In this document: positions 10,773 through 21,820 of the stretch, piece by piece | Position numbering within the stretch: position 1 is the stretch's first letter | Layout: each line of letters starts with the position of its first letter | Assembly (NCBI RefSeq): GCF_963678635.1 | Contig: NC_087066.1 | Coordinates: 61,556,054 to 61,620,053, forward strand | Reading direction: 5' to 3' | DNA from: Symsagittifera roscoffensis | Taxonomy: Eukaryota; Xenacoelomorpha; Acoela; Convolutidae | Length of the DNA: 64,000 bases | Translations under genes and position numbers: made by a program | Notes under the pieces: model-generated | Told to the model about the DNA's origin: nothing | The model's input: only the letters and a program-made list of their open reading frames with translations | Databases searched by the model: none

Positions 10773-11760
10773 TTACAAGGTGACCTCTTGTAAGAAAGCC
10801 ATATATTAGTTAAACTTAAATATTTAACCTTTCGAGTAAGGTCTCTGGCTGATTATCTAAACAAAGATGCAGAACATAGTTTTGAAAAAAGTAGCTTGAT
10901 TGTTTTGTTTGTTGTTTGAAGAAGTGGTTGAACAGAAAAAAATAATTTCGTGAAACAAAAAATAAAGTTTACAAATCTTGACATTTCAAAGTTTTTGGAA
11001 ATTGTTTACCCTGAAACTCTGATAGAGTGAGTTCGCTCACTCAAAAAAGAGAGAATACAGTTGATTAAATTAAAAAAGGAAAAAATAATCAATTAAGTTA
11101 CATAAATCTCATAAGTAATCATACCAGCCTAATTTGTAAAGTTTAAGCAATTTATAATCCCTCATCCCTACAAAATGTTTCAAAAAAAATGAAATTGATT
11201 ATAATCAGTTATCAGCTATTCAAATTTTTGTAGATAATTTTTCATTATTAGTTCTAATAAATTATAATCTCTCAATTTGCCAATAAGTTCTCACAAAACA
11301 AATTTGTTTTAAAATGGATAGTTTTGCTGACAATCTTTTGAACGTGAGATGTTTTGCAACCTTTTGGTTCCTCTGAACACAGAATTTTACATCGAAACAG
11401 AAGTTTCAAACAAATCCCTTAATTTTGCTTGAAAGATTTATGTGGCAAGTGAAAAATACTGATTCGAACTGAAAAATTGTGCTGATGTTTTATGGTAGAA
11501 ACTTCAAAAAATTGCATAATGAACAAAATGTAACGGAGAAAAAATGAGAAAAAATAAGAAAAAACTATTCATTTCAACCAATTTTTCAATTGAGCAAAGG
11601 GTTATTTGAGTTTTTGTATTCGTCATTGTATATCAAACGCGTAAATTATAAGTTATAAGCAAGTTAGAAAAAATGAAAAAGAGATAATTACGATATCAAA
11701 AGTATAGTCATCTCGGGTATATTTTTTGCAAATTAAAACTTAGTTGTTTCTAATGGCAAA
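10773..11760. other. AT-rich noncoding with TTATAATC-type repeats
   Basis: 11080-11290 carries gattataatcagttat, taaattataatctc and related phrases of the family at 44191. Nothing else recognised. Confidence 0.4.
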
Positions 11761-11789
11761 AAAATACTCAATTACGCCCACATCTGATT

Positions 11790-12030
11790 TTGAAAATTAG
11801 CTTTCGATACTCGGGCTAATCCCTGAATGTTCCGACTGCCCATTAAATGGTCTGAAATCGTTTTTGCCACATGAAATACTGACAAACTAAAAAGTTCAGG
11901 CTGATATTGTCAAAGCGTTAAAATTTTAGTCGTTTATGGAATTCTTAAGATCAATTAATTTGCCTCAATTCAGTTTGGATCGATTATGAGTGCGGATAAA
12001 TTGCATAAATAATTTGCGTATTCAAACAAA
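11790..12030 (+). repeat. Dispersed repeat R2 copy
   Basis: Contains ctcgggctaatccctgaatgttccgactgccc followed by ttttagtcg and gcctcaattcagtttgga. The same order of blocks is found at 13290-13515, with partial copies at 20400-20750, 22440-22720 and 23828-24215. Confidence 0.55.
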
Positions 12031-12248
12031 CCATCAAAGTATTATGCCAGCAGCAATGCCCCACTTTAGTCAAGTGCAAGCAAACTCGCTTGCCAATAAC
12101 AAGTTTTCCGGATCGATTACCATTCGCATTAAGCTTTTTTTAAAATTGGTCTGATTAAAGAACCACCCCTGGAAAAAATGATCCTTATTTTCTTCAAAAG
12201 TCGGAACGAAGTCGTTCAATTTCTGAATACGTTAGGCAAACAGTTCCA

Positions 12249-12293
12249 TCCCCCCCCCCCCCCCCAAATTGATTTAGGGGGAGAAAATATGGA
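12249..12293. repeat. C-tract/G-tract hairpin
   Basis: A run of about 17 C, a short aaattgattta loop and gggggag. Similar C-run/short loop/G-run hairpins occur near 14621, 24031 and 47804. Confidence 0.6.
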
Positions 12294-12348
12294 TTTTTCA
12301 GGAAATAACCTTGAGTATACCTTAGTGTAAAAGAAAAATTATAATTTA

Positions 12349-13209
12349 CCCGGGTTGACCAAAAATGCTTATCCTACAATGTTCATATAAAAAAAAGCTT
12401 ATCATACAATTTCGAACAATTCCATAGATACAGAAAAAAAAGGTTAAGAAAACTCTAAGATAAGAATTTTTTTTGGAAATTGTTAGACAAAAATTTTTTC
12501 ATAAACCAAAAAGTTGATTTAAAAAAAACTGTTCACAAAATTTTTGGGATCTGTTCGTGACCATGGTTTACTGAATGCATTGGAAACGAAGTGAATTGTG
12601 TAAGATCTCTTTCCACAGATCGTATACTCAAAGCATCAAACTTGTATATTTCGGCAAAAATTAGAATTTTCAAAATATCAGACATTGATTAGGGTGTATA
12701 CAAAAATGTCCTACAAAAAATAGGACTTTTTAGCCTGTTTGAAAAATTGTATCCAGAAAAAAGGAAGAAAAATCCAATTTTTGTGTATCCAGGACTACGT
12801 TATGCAGACAAAAAATTAAAAATTGCATACAAAATTTTTTTAGAAAAAGGTTTGGTTGAGTACAAAATTCGATTCACTGTTGAAAAAAAAAACGAAAAAA
12901 ACTTCGGATCCATTTCAAATTTACTTGTCATACAATTTCCATACATGAAAATTGTAAGACTAGCATTTTTTTCATGGCGACAATAAAACTTTTTCCAAGT
13001 AAATTTGAAATGGACCCGAAGTTTTTTTTGTATTTTTTTTGATATCACCAGACTGTTTTATTTGGTTCATATTGCCGCAAAAACTAGTTCAAATCTTTTT
13101 TCAATGAGAAGTATTTTTCCATACAATTGATATATGTAACTGTATGACAAGCATTTTTGGTGTATGGATTGTAAGACAAGCATTTTCGGTTTATGGATGT
13201 CAAGCCGCG
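12349..13209 (+). mobile_element. TIR element, CCCGGGTTGACC subfamily, TA-flanked
   Basis: Left end CCCGGGTTGACCAAAAATGC after TA (12347-12348); right end ...GCATTTTCGGTTTATGGATG TCAAGCCGCG followed by TA (13210-13211), a degenerate inverted match. Inside are repeated gta(t/a)gacaagcatttt units, and a long hairpin at 12899-13026 whose arms are acttcggatccatttcaaat and its near-complement. It has no transposase, so it is non-autonomous. It sits between the two best R2 copies (11790 and 13290). Confidence 0.6.
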
Positions 13210-13289
13210 TATGTTGAGAAAATTGATTAAAAATACCTTAGTTGAGTTTACTAACAGCATTCGAATGCAATTCCACCTAAAAATTGTGA

Positions 13290-13515
13290 CTACAACAAGA
13301 TTGCTCGTATATCAGGGCACAGCCATGAATGTTCGAACTGTCCCTTAATTCATATTGAATGGTTTTTGGGAAAAGAAAATATTGAAAATCTGTAAATTTT
13401 GGACAAAATCAAAGTGTAAAGTTTTTAGTCGTACGAAATTAATACAAGCAATCAGCTAGCCTCAATTCAATTTGGAACGATTTTTTGTGTGCGGGATGAT
13501 TCGCCAGGCATTATA
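13290..13515 (+). repeat. Dispersed repeat R2 copy
   Basis: Contains gattgctcgtatatcagggcacagccatgaatgttcgaactgtccc, then ttttagtcg and gcctcaattcaatttgga, collinear with 11790-12030. Quoted in pieces: gctcgtatatcagggc, then ccatgaatgttcgaactg. Confidence 0.5.
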
Positions 13516-14898
13516 ACAATTCGCGTTACGCTTTCAAGATTATGAATCAGCGCGCATAATGTAGTCCAGAACATGATCAATTTGGCAATTTTCAGACCCC
13601 CAAGAACTTACAAAAATAATCGGAGGTGAAATATCTTTTTGAATTTGATTTCAAGAAGTTGATATCTTCAATGGGGTTTAAAAAAATATGTTGAAAACTA
13701 TTTTTTCTATCGGCGAAAACTGACAGAATATAAAAAATCACACCGAGCATAAACATTCCAATTTCTTCGAAAAACGGAACAAAAAGGCGTTTTTAAGCAG
13801 TCATCCATTCAAGAGTTTGCTATAATTTTTTTTAGAGGCTAACACAAATTGTACGATGAACTTGAAGCTCAAAAATTCTGTGGAATGTAATGATCTGTGA
13901 ATTACAAATGAAAGTGCAATGCAAAAGCTTGCAAATATTTTGGACAAGAATGCAAAACTGTGCAATAAAAAGAATTTCCAGATTACAAGAGTAGATCGTA
14001 GCTTGGCATAAGGTAAAAAATGATATAATTTACGATGGGATGAAACTATTCAACTATAGGTTATTTGTCTTAGACCGAAACGGAAAGCAACAACAAATAA
14101 ATATTGCCACGTTTCTGCCAATCACTGATTTCAGAAATGTGAGTTAGAACCATCTCTGATTAATAATATCTGTCAGTATGACCTATTTGATCAATTTTGG
14201 CCCAAACTGTAAACTTATAAACATGTAATCAAATATGAAAATCATTCCGCTGGGCGTAGGTAATTGGAATGATGTTTGTTATGATCCACGTTTAAAGGTT
14301 AAAATTGTGATGATCTACGTTTTGTCACGCGCTCGTAAACAAAAAATACTTAAGACTGTCAACAATCTTTCATAACCATTCAGTTTCAAAATCTCGACGC
14401 TGCGTGAAGTCGCTTTTCAATTCGAGCAAACCGATATCGTCTAACTGCAAACTTGACGCGCATCAACGTTGCCAATCGAATCCAAAACTTAGTCAGTGAT
14501 GAACGTTTATTATTAACCGGATCTCTTTAACTGTCCCCCCCCCCTCTAGGGTACCTAACGAATAAAAATATAATTCAATAGTTTAGCATATGTAAATTTT
14601 GTACCTAGTAACGAAACTCCCCCCTTTTCTAAAGGGGGGGGGGGGCGAGATCAGATTAACCAATCAGGTTTTTGAACTGATAACGTAACCCAAAACGTCA
14701 GTTATCTATTCCAAAACTGTAGTTAATCGATCAATTGGGGGAGGTTTGTAACCAATAGTTTTATGTTTTTGAGCTTTTTTCACTGAGAAACAATTTTTTT
14801 TTGATTTTTGCTTTACCTATTAAAAAACACAACTTCCATATAATTAAACACTGACTGAATGTTTTTGACGACCAATCAAATCACAGCAACTCCTAAAG
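13516..14898. other. Upstream flank of the ferritin gene
   Basis: No ORF. Homopolymer C and G tracts lie at about 14537-14547 and 14621-14645. I found no convincing TATA box or iron-responsive element; an untranslated first exon farther upstream cannot be excluded. Confidence 0.4.
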
Positions 14899-16158
14899 AT
14901 GTCAAGTAAGTCGCAGTGTCGCCAGAACTTCCACGAGGAGTGTGAGGCAGGTGTGAACAAACAGATCAACATGGAATTGACAGCCTCATACGTCTACCAC
15001 TCGCTTGCATTATACTGTGACAGGGACGACGTCGCCCTCCCAAACCTACACAAGGTAACACCCCTCTAGCATCACTTGAGCTATCAAGTACACCTTTCAA
15101 AGTACTTAATACCCTCTCAACTCGAACGCATGCAACATGGATTCATGCAATGTCACCACATCAATCACGTCTTCCTGAAAAATTGAGATACCTGTCTGAG
15201 AACGATTTATTTCTTTGACGTGATCGCTATTTTATATGAAAAATTTTCTATTCTGAACCGCGCATTCAACTTCTTCTGACTGAAGTTTGAAACCTTTACA
15301 ATGGGTGATTGCGATTTTGTACATCAAAAGTTCACATGCGTCTATGGTTTTAAAATATTGCATTGAAAGGTCTGTGTTTTGATGGGGGAGGACATTGTAG
15401 AAAGGGGAGAAAGTCATATCTGATTTTTCTTTTATGGCTTAGTGAAATCCTTCAGGGGCGATTGCCCATTAATAATTAAGATGGTTCATTTTAGTTCTTC
15501 CTGAAGAGTTCGGAGGAGGAGCGCGAACATGCGGAGAAACTGATGAAATATCAGAACAAGAGAGGTGGCAGAATTGTCCTGCAGGACATCAAGAAACCAG
15601 AAGTAAGTGTGCATTCAATTTGTGAGATAACATTGACCACGAATTACTGCATTTGAATTTATGTCGAAAAAGTATCAGACACTTTGATAATGATTTATTT
15701 TTATGACGACAATTTACTAAGTTAGAACTATCGTGGACTAAAATAAAATCGGTTTTGGCTACAAAAGTTATGAGAATTCTCTCTCTAGGCTAGTGAGTAC
15801 GGGAGTGCAGTAGACATGCTTGCAGTGGCGCTTCAGCTGGAGCGAGACGTCAACCAGTCGCTTCTTGACCTACATGGTCTGGCTGAGAAGAACGGAGACC
15901 CCCAGTTCACAGATTTTATCGAAGGAGAGTTCCTCAAAGAACAAGTTAGTTCAAACATTGTTACAAAAAAAACCTGTAAAGCAATAAAGCACTACCTACA
16001 AAAAAGCGATGTTGCTATGTGATATTACAATAGCCAGTGGCTTATGTTATTCATTTTAGGTCGATGCTATCAAGGAGTTGGGAGACTTACTGACTAGGGC
16101 CAAGAGATGCGGACCCGGTCTGGGACAATTCCAGTTCGACGCTGTGGCGCTCGAATAG
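14899..16158 (+). CDS. FTH: Ferritin heavy chain, four exons, complete
   Basis: Exons 14899-15054, 15495-15602, 15789-15944 and 16060-16158 (TAG stop) join to 172 codons; all introns are phase 0 with GT donors (gtaaca, gtaagt, gttagt) and AG acceptors. The product stores iron: the subunit oxidises Fe(II) and 24 copies form a cytosolic shell. The ferroxidase ligands of H-type ferritins are present: Glu26, Tyr33, Glu61, His64, Glu106 and Gln140. [16 protein letters not shown] and LQDIKKPE are family hallmarks, and the EQ|V boundary of the last intron is a known ferritin intron position. There is no signal peptide, so it is the cytosolic type. 172 residues is the usual length. The ATG has no competing upstream in-frame start in the exon. 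The gene is intact and is the only complete host gene recognised here. Confidence 0.95.
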
Positions 16159-16984
16159 ATAGAATAGAGGATACATAGATCCTGCAAAACTCGAAACTAG
16201 AACAGAACCTAACTGCTGATCATCCATCGCATCAAAGTTTTGAGAACATTTATAATTATGAAATTTTTGATATTGAAAGCTTTGAATTTTTTTATGAGTA
16301 GAGGATCAGATATAAATAGCTTTAAATTTTCTGAAAAAAACTCAGTAAAACTCGATGTTAATTGTGAATTATCAAAAAACAATTTCAGGCTGCTCTAGAA
16401 AAGTGTAAATTATACAAAAGTTTCGAAACTTTTTGTGATTTATGAAAAATCCAAATTGCCATTCGGAGATTTACTGTACAAAGGTGCAGAAAGATCTCAA
16501 ATAATATGATATAACATTAAAAAGGGGAAAAAATAGTACCGGCAACAAGGCCAAAGCTCTGAATATTCTGCCTGCATATTGAAGTATATGAATTAATTTT
16601 CGAAATAACTTTTTTCTCAAATCCCATCACCTCTACAAGCCATGATAAACACACAAGGATATATTCTTCTGCCTTCAGATAATAGGAAGCATAGATAATT
16701 CAGCCAGAAAAAGTAGGCCAATTCAAGAGATTCACATCAGTCAAAATAAAAATTCGAAGCAGTTCATCCAAAGTTTCAAGTTATAACAAAATTGATTCTA
16801 GAAGGCGAAATCTAAATGTTGCGATTGCCCTGTAGCGTCTACGAAGAAACTTGAAACACTGGAAAAGTTGATTGAATCAGCATTCTATTGTTCCGACCAT
16901 TGAAAATGTGGGGGAACTTTGTATTTTTTGTTTTAGTTTTTCTGCTACGCAAAATCAGGTTTTACAAAACATCAATGAATTAAG
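16159..16984. other. 3' flank of ferritin gene
   Basis: Includes the 3' UTR of unknown length. No canonical AATAAA was seen close to the stop; tataaata occurs near 16311. No other gene recognised. Confidence 0.4.
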
Positions 16985-17184
16985 NNNNNNNNNNNNNNNN
17001 NNNNNNNNNNNNNNNNNNNNNNNNNNNNNNNNNNNNNNNNNNNNNNNNNNNNNNNNNNNNNNNNNNNNNNNNNNNNNNNNNNNNNNNNNNNNNNNNNNNN
17101 NNNNNNNNNNNNNNNNNNNNNNNNNNNNNNNNNNNNNNNNNNNNNNNNNNNNNNNNNNNNNNNNNNNNNNNNNNNNNNNNNNNN
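16985..17184. other. Assembly gap, 200 N
   Basis: A run of exactly 200 undetermined bases, a conventional gap size, so true length is unknown. Confidence 0.99.
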
Positions 17185-18350
17185 CCCAAATTTTCATGAA
17201 GCACGTCATCCGTTGTATGTTACAGACCAAAAATTAATTTCGAACTAAAATATACTTTTTCTGCTTGGCCTGTCACATAAAAGCTTAAAATTAGATTCTT
17301 TAAATCAATACGACACAAACTTCGAAGATTGGTTTTCGATACATATATTAGTGCCAAATAAAATGTTAAGTGTATTTGTCTTTTAACTGCCCTGTTTTTT
17401 TTTGGTTGTTTTGTTTAACGATTCAGATCTGATTTTATTTACTTCTTCTTTCAGTTCTTAAAGATTTTGTAGTTGCACCAAATAATATGTTAGATTTTTA
17501 CTTTAAGACGTTTAAGAATTGTCATAGAGGTCCTCTATTTGATCATCAAAAGCTGGTGTAGTTAATTTCACATTAAGGACACATTTTTATACAGGTTTCT
17601 TATGCTAAATTCAACTGTTCTACAGTTTGTTAGCAAAAAAGCGCAGGTTTTACCTTAAAGATTAACTGTTTCAGTATTTAATACTTGAAAAATTTTCAAG
17701 TGAGGTCACATGCGCAGGAGCATATTATCAAACGTTAAGCGAAATTGTGTTTCACAAATGTCCAATTGTGTAAAAAAAAATTTTTTTCGTAATTTGTTTC
17801 GAATCTCAAGATTTACTTATTCTTCATTAAATTTACAGGTTTGTTGCCCAAGTTTTTCTTCATTTTTTAACCTAGTACTTGATCTTCACAAAATGGTTGA
17901 TTCCTAAATGAAGCAATACTGGAGGGTCTGATAAAATTACTGGGGTAATTGATAAACTTGACCAATCATCACAGTTTACTTGCTTTGGCAATTAACCACT
18001 TTTTTTTCTGTCAACGAAAAAAATATTGATGGTTATCTTATAGAATGAAACGTTTGCAGCACCACCGATTTTTTGGAAGTTTTTTGGAAAATTGTTCAGT
18101 TTTTTTTGATTATTTGTTTTTCAAAATAGCGTTCATTCATGATCCAAGTTTTGAGTGTTTCTTTTATTACCAGTTTTTTCAAATAAAAATCAGTTTTTCG
18201 AAATACTATGCAAGCAATTTCAGCAGTAATACTGCTGAGTTTTTCTTCAGTTGAGTTTTCCTGACAGTTGAGTTGAATCCTACTCCCCTTTATCTTGGTG
18301 TAAATTCATGCTGTTATGGCTATATATTTGAAGAAAGCCAATCGTCGCTA
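17185..18350. other. Noncoding, nothing recognised
   Basis: AT-rich with only short, Phe-rich chance frames. Confidence 0.4.
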
Positions 18351-18764
18351 CCACGATGCAGCTGTTCGCTGTATGTTTCGAGTTTCAAAGTCGAGCACAT
18401 GCCATTGGTCGACCAAAAAAGAATAGCGGAGACATCGTTTTGGGTCGAGCACAAGCTTCAAAGATACCTTGAGCACCGTCAAATTATATCGAAATTGGTC
18501 GACGACAGTCAAAGCAGAGGGTTCTTAAAATTAAAAAAAAGTTGCAAAATCGTATAACTCTAAAAAGCGTTCAAACTGCAAATTTCCACATTAAAAAAAT
18601 ATTCTATTACACGGAAAGCATAGAAAAAAAACGTTTAATTTTGAATAACTCAAATGAATTGGAAGTCAAAGTGAAACATATCTGAACTTCGTCGAAGCGA
18701 TCAAAACATTTTTTTTATTTTTTATTCGAGACGGTCGAAAATAAATCTAAAACCTTGACCCCGG
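18351..18764 (+). mobile_element. TIR element, CCCGGGTCGAGG subfamily, degraded copy
   Basis: Left end (after TA 18349-18350) ccacgatgcagctgttcgct, then gtatgtttcga, aligns with the terminus at 19484. Right end gaaaataaatctaaaacctt, then gaccccgg, followed by TA (18765-18766), is its inverted counterpart. The interior has gtcgagcac, gggtcgagcacaag and related units. No coding capacity. Confidence 0.55.
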
Positions 18765-18766
18765 TA

Positions 18767-19200
18767 CGTTGCATTTCTATTCCAATGGTTATTTATCATT
18801 AATTGAATATCGTCGAGCAAAAATTTTTGTCTTAAACGCACAAATTTGTTTTAAAAAAACTGTTTATGAGATTTTTTTCTAAAATGGAACAACATACAAG
18901 AAAATCTTGTTTGAAAAACTCTCTGACATTAAAACGTTTCAGTTAAATTTTTTTTCACAAATTTTTGCCTCGAAGGTTAAACTGTAGCAGCCTATTGAAA
19001 AATAACCTCGAAAAATATAATTTACCCGAATTGTTTAATTACTTCTATGTTTCTTTACTGCTTTTTTATCCTTCATAATTTTAGCGTAAATGTGTATAAC
19101 GATGTACACTTCAGTTTAAATCTTGATTTTTAACAAAAAAGTGTTATTTTTTTTGTTGCGGCAGTGATAAACACATATGGCTGGGGCAAACATAGGAGTT
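18767..19200. other. AT-rich noncoding
   Basis: Nothing recognised. Confidence 0.35.
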
Positions 19201-19210
19201 GCGCGGTTAA

Positions 19211-20310
19211 CAACGTTTGGTTTTTTGGTGGTATCGGGTAAAACAATCGGCCAGGGATGCAAGCCCAATTCTTGACCGTTTCTATGATTTCTTTGAAAAC
19301 TTTTACGGTCACCGGTCAGCTAGTGTGTGGTTTGCAAATTTAACTGGGAGGCGCAAAAAACTGTGTCGAGAACAGCGTCGGAAAATGCACCACTGCTGGC
19401 AGATCTCAATGAAATGTTCGCAGCCGAAACGGGAACAGACAAGGCATCAGAAATTCAGGCATCTCTAGGGTTGCTAAAGAATACTCCGGTCAAGGTGCTC
19501 ACTTTATGTTTCGATTTCAAAGTCGATCATATCTCGGTGCTCGACCGAAGAAGAAAAGTCGAGACAGGAGATTGATTGGGTCGAGCACAAATTCGAAATA
19601 TATCTCGAGCACAGTTGAAACAAACGTCGAGCACGTTCGAAAAAAAATCGATTGTCCGATTTGGAGTCAAAAAGAAAAATTTCTTCAAAAAATCAATATT
19701 TCATAAAACATTTTCGAATCAAATTGCAAACCAGTGTTCCAAAAGATTGAAAAAAATAGCTGAAAAATCTCTCACGGCATTTAAATTGAAAATTGCTTTC
19801 ATTTTGCAAATGAAAATGTACAAACAACATTAATCATTTCAACTGATAAAGAAAAAATCATAAGATGTTACACTAAAAGCATAGAGTATAAGGTTCAAAT
19901 TTGGATATCTCATGGCGTTTCAAAATCGGAACATACCCGAATTCGGCCGTGGACGGTCGAAACGTTACTTGCTTGGGTCGAGCACGGTCGAGCACATTTG
20001 TTTCGGTCAAGCACGGTCAAAACTTATCGAGTTTTGGTTGAGCTCGAAATATGCCGAATTTTAGTCGAAACGGTCGAGCACCGATTTTGGTCAACATGGT
20101 CGAAACATAAAGTGAGCACCTCAAACCGGGAATCAAGCCAACCGGTTAACGAGCGCAACACGACATCAACGGTTTAAAACCGGGCAGTGAATAGGGGAAA
20201 AAGCGCCGGCGGAAAAAGGAAAGCTACGAAGGACGAAATATTTTTTTCCGAGATCAAACATAATGCAGAAGAGAGAAAAAAACGGGATGAAGAGGTATCG
20301 AATTAATTGA
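19211..20310 (+). pseudogene. Coding-like relic split by a TIR element; possible SANT/Myb-like adaptor
   Basis: Left of the insertion two frames have protein character: one containing LDRFYDFFENFYGHRSAS (about 19270-19325) and then, after a frame change, EAQKTVS...LLADLNEMFAAE (about 19350-19480). Right of it, about 20195-20305, lies GKRKATKDEIFFSEIKHNAE followed by a charged end and a stop. A 'FYD...GHRP' block followed later by a Lys/Glu-rich tail recalls the Myb/SANT-like second protein of Harbinger transposons; this is a resemblance, not an identification. The element at 19484-20130 interrupts the reading, and further stops and shifts are present. Confidence 0.3.
19484..20130. mobile_element. 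TIR element, CCCGGGTCGAGG subfamily, best-defined copy
   Basis: The termini are inverted repeats of 31 bp, the inner 21 bp identical: GGTGCTCACTTTATGTTTCG at 19494 and its complement ending at 20120. Left flank is TA (19482-19483); the right flank is aa. Internal DNA carries diverged gtcgagcacggtcgaaacat units on the right side. No ORF of its own. Confidence 0.7.
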
Positions 20311-20399
20311 AAAATTAAAAAAATTCATACGAAAGGCAGGAGTTTTTATCAGAAAGGATTGTTTTCTCGAAACTGATTTAGTTTTAACAATGGTGACAC

Positions 20400-20750
20400 A
20401 CATAAGCTATGTTTCAAACCACATTAACGTTTGGCCATGGTCGCACACAGTTATTACGCGTATTCTTGTATGCCACCAGAACAAGACTGCTCGTATTGGG
20501 CGAAACCATGAAAGTTCCAACTGCCTTTCAGTTAGTCTCGGATAGTTTTTAGGCACATAAACTTCGGATAGTTTTTTTTGGAAAGTTTTTATGCACATTA
20601 GCTATTTTCAAACAAAAATTACGTTTGGATCTGATTGAATACAATTATTATGCGATAGGATAGGACTGCTTGTCTCGGACAGAACCGTGAAAGTTTCGAC
20701 AGCCCTTTAAATAGTCTCGAATAGCTTTTGGTAAAATAAATATTGGCAAA
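20400..20750 (+). repeat. Two tandem R2 copies
   Basis: Two units about 190 bp apart share the order acgttt, ttatt(a/t)cg, gactgctcgtat or gactgcttgtct, accatgaaagttcc or accgtgaaagtttc, gcctttcag or gccctttaa, and tagtctcg.ata. Noncoding. Confidence 0.5.
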
Positions 20751-21752
20751 GTTAAGATGATATCAAAAAAGAAGTGTTCAAAATTAAATGGATCAATAAT
20801 TGGTGCTTAATTTGGTGCAGTATAATGAAACAAACTCATAGGCATACAACGGGTAGGCTACACTAGTGCTGAGCACACTTGGATGGCTCCATGGATATTG
20901 AGATCTCGATCCCTCGGGGGACCAATTTTTGTAAAAGTAGTTCAAATAAAAACAAACCATCCCGAGCCTTTACGTTCCGTCATATGTCACCGGAACAGTA
21001 AGTGAGATTCTTTTATGAAAAAAATTTGTCGCCTGAAAATAAAATTACAAAACCCGCCGTTTTCATTAGATCTGAATTACGAGAGTCAACTTATAGTTTA
21101 ATCCATTCGGAGTTGGATTTCATCTAAAGTAGTACGATTTTAGCCTACACATAGTGTGTTTGTAACAACAGTGATGTATCTTAATCAATAAGACCACTAA
21201 TTGTTATCTGCTGTCGAACGACTTAAGTTTTAAGCCGCATTGGTATTCTGTAGTTGCAATTCCAAGTTCGAAATAGTCACAAATATTGAAATATTGAAGT
21301 GGAAATATTGAGAGTAATTCTGCAATTCATTTAATTAAAATCTCGTTTCGATTAATTCAAATTTATTTTTTGACATTTCATTCACTCTTAAATTGTGTCT
21401 TATTCATTTACTGACTGGAAAAATTTGGTCGACTTTTTGGTCGGGTAAAACTAACGCGCGATATATTCCGATGTCTCGAAAAGTTTTCAAACAAGTTGAA
21501 AAAAAGAATGTAATTCAAATAATACTGACTAGCCTTTTCTCATAGAAGAGTTGTATGAAATTGTATGACAAGCATCCCATACCGATATTTTTTTCTGACC
21601 TAAAAACTTTATATCTAATCTTAATTTCTGGTCAGAAACTCTTTATGAAATTTAAAATCAAACATGGTTTTTCTTGAATTTTTTTACTTCTCATCTTATT
21701 TCTGGTCAGAAATTAGCTAACTCTAGGCTATTTCTAGTTTTAAAAATTACCC
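20751..21752. other. Noncoding, nothing recognised
   Basis: AT-rich. A motif taacgcgcgatatatt at 21450 recurs at 22411. Confidence 0.4.
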
Positions 21753-21820
21753 TGATGGCTCTCGAACCCCCGACCTGTCATTTGGTCATTTGATAGACGA
21801 TTTTGCTAACCGCTACCCGG
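21753..21820 (-). repeat. tRNA-like sequence, - strand
   Basis: On the - strand, ggtagcggttagc (A-box side) and gggggttcgagagcc (B-box side) frame a tRNA-sized block. The anticodon arm and T-arm are not well paired, so a tRNA-derived repeat or pseudogene is more likely than a working tRNA. Its 5' edge abuts the left terminus of the element at 21816. Confidence 0.45.

Noticed and set aside
12747-13048. Two overlapping Lys/Phe-rich frames, one per strand
   Set aside because: They lie over the long hairpin of the 12349-13209 element and reflect its symmetry.
14908-14925. CAGTGT near the ferritin start as an iron-responsive element loop
   Set aside because: It lies within the coding sequence and the flanking bases pair only for two positions, without the bulged C.
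15816-16022. Separate 68-codon protein
   Set aside because: This is ferritin exon 3 read on into intron 3; the GT donor at 15945 and the family alignment show the exon ends at 15944.
16872-17237. Frames across the N run
   Set aside because: They are open only because undetermined bases contain no stops.
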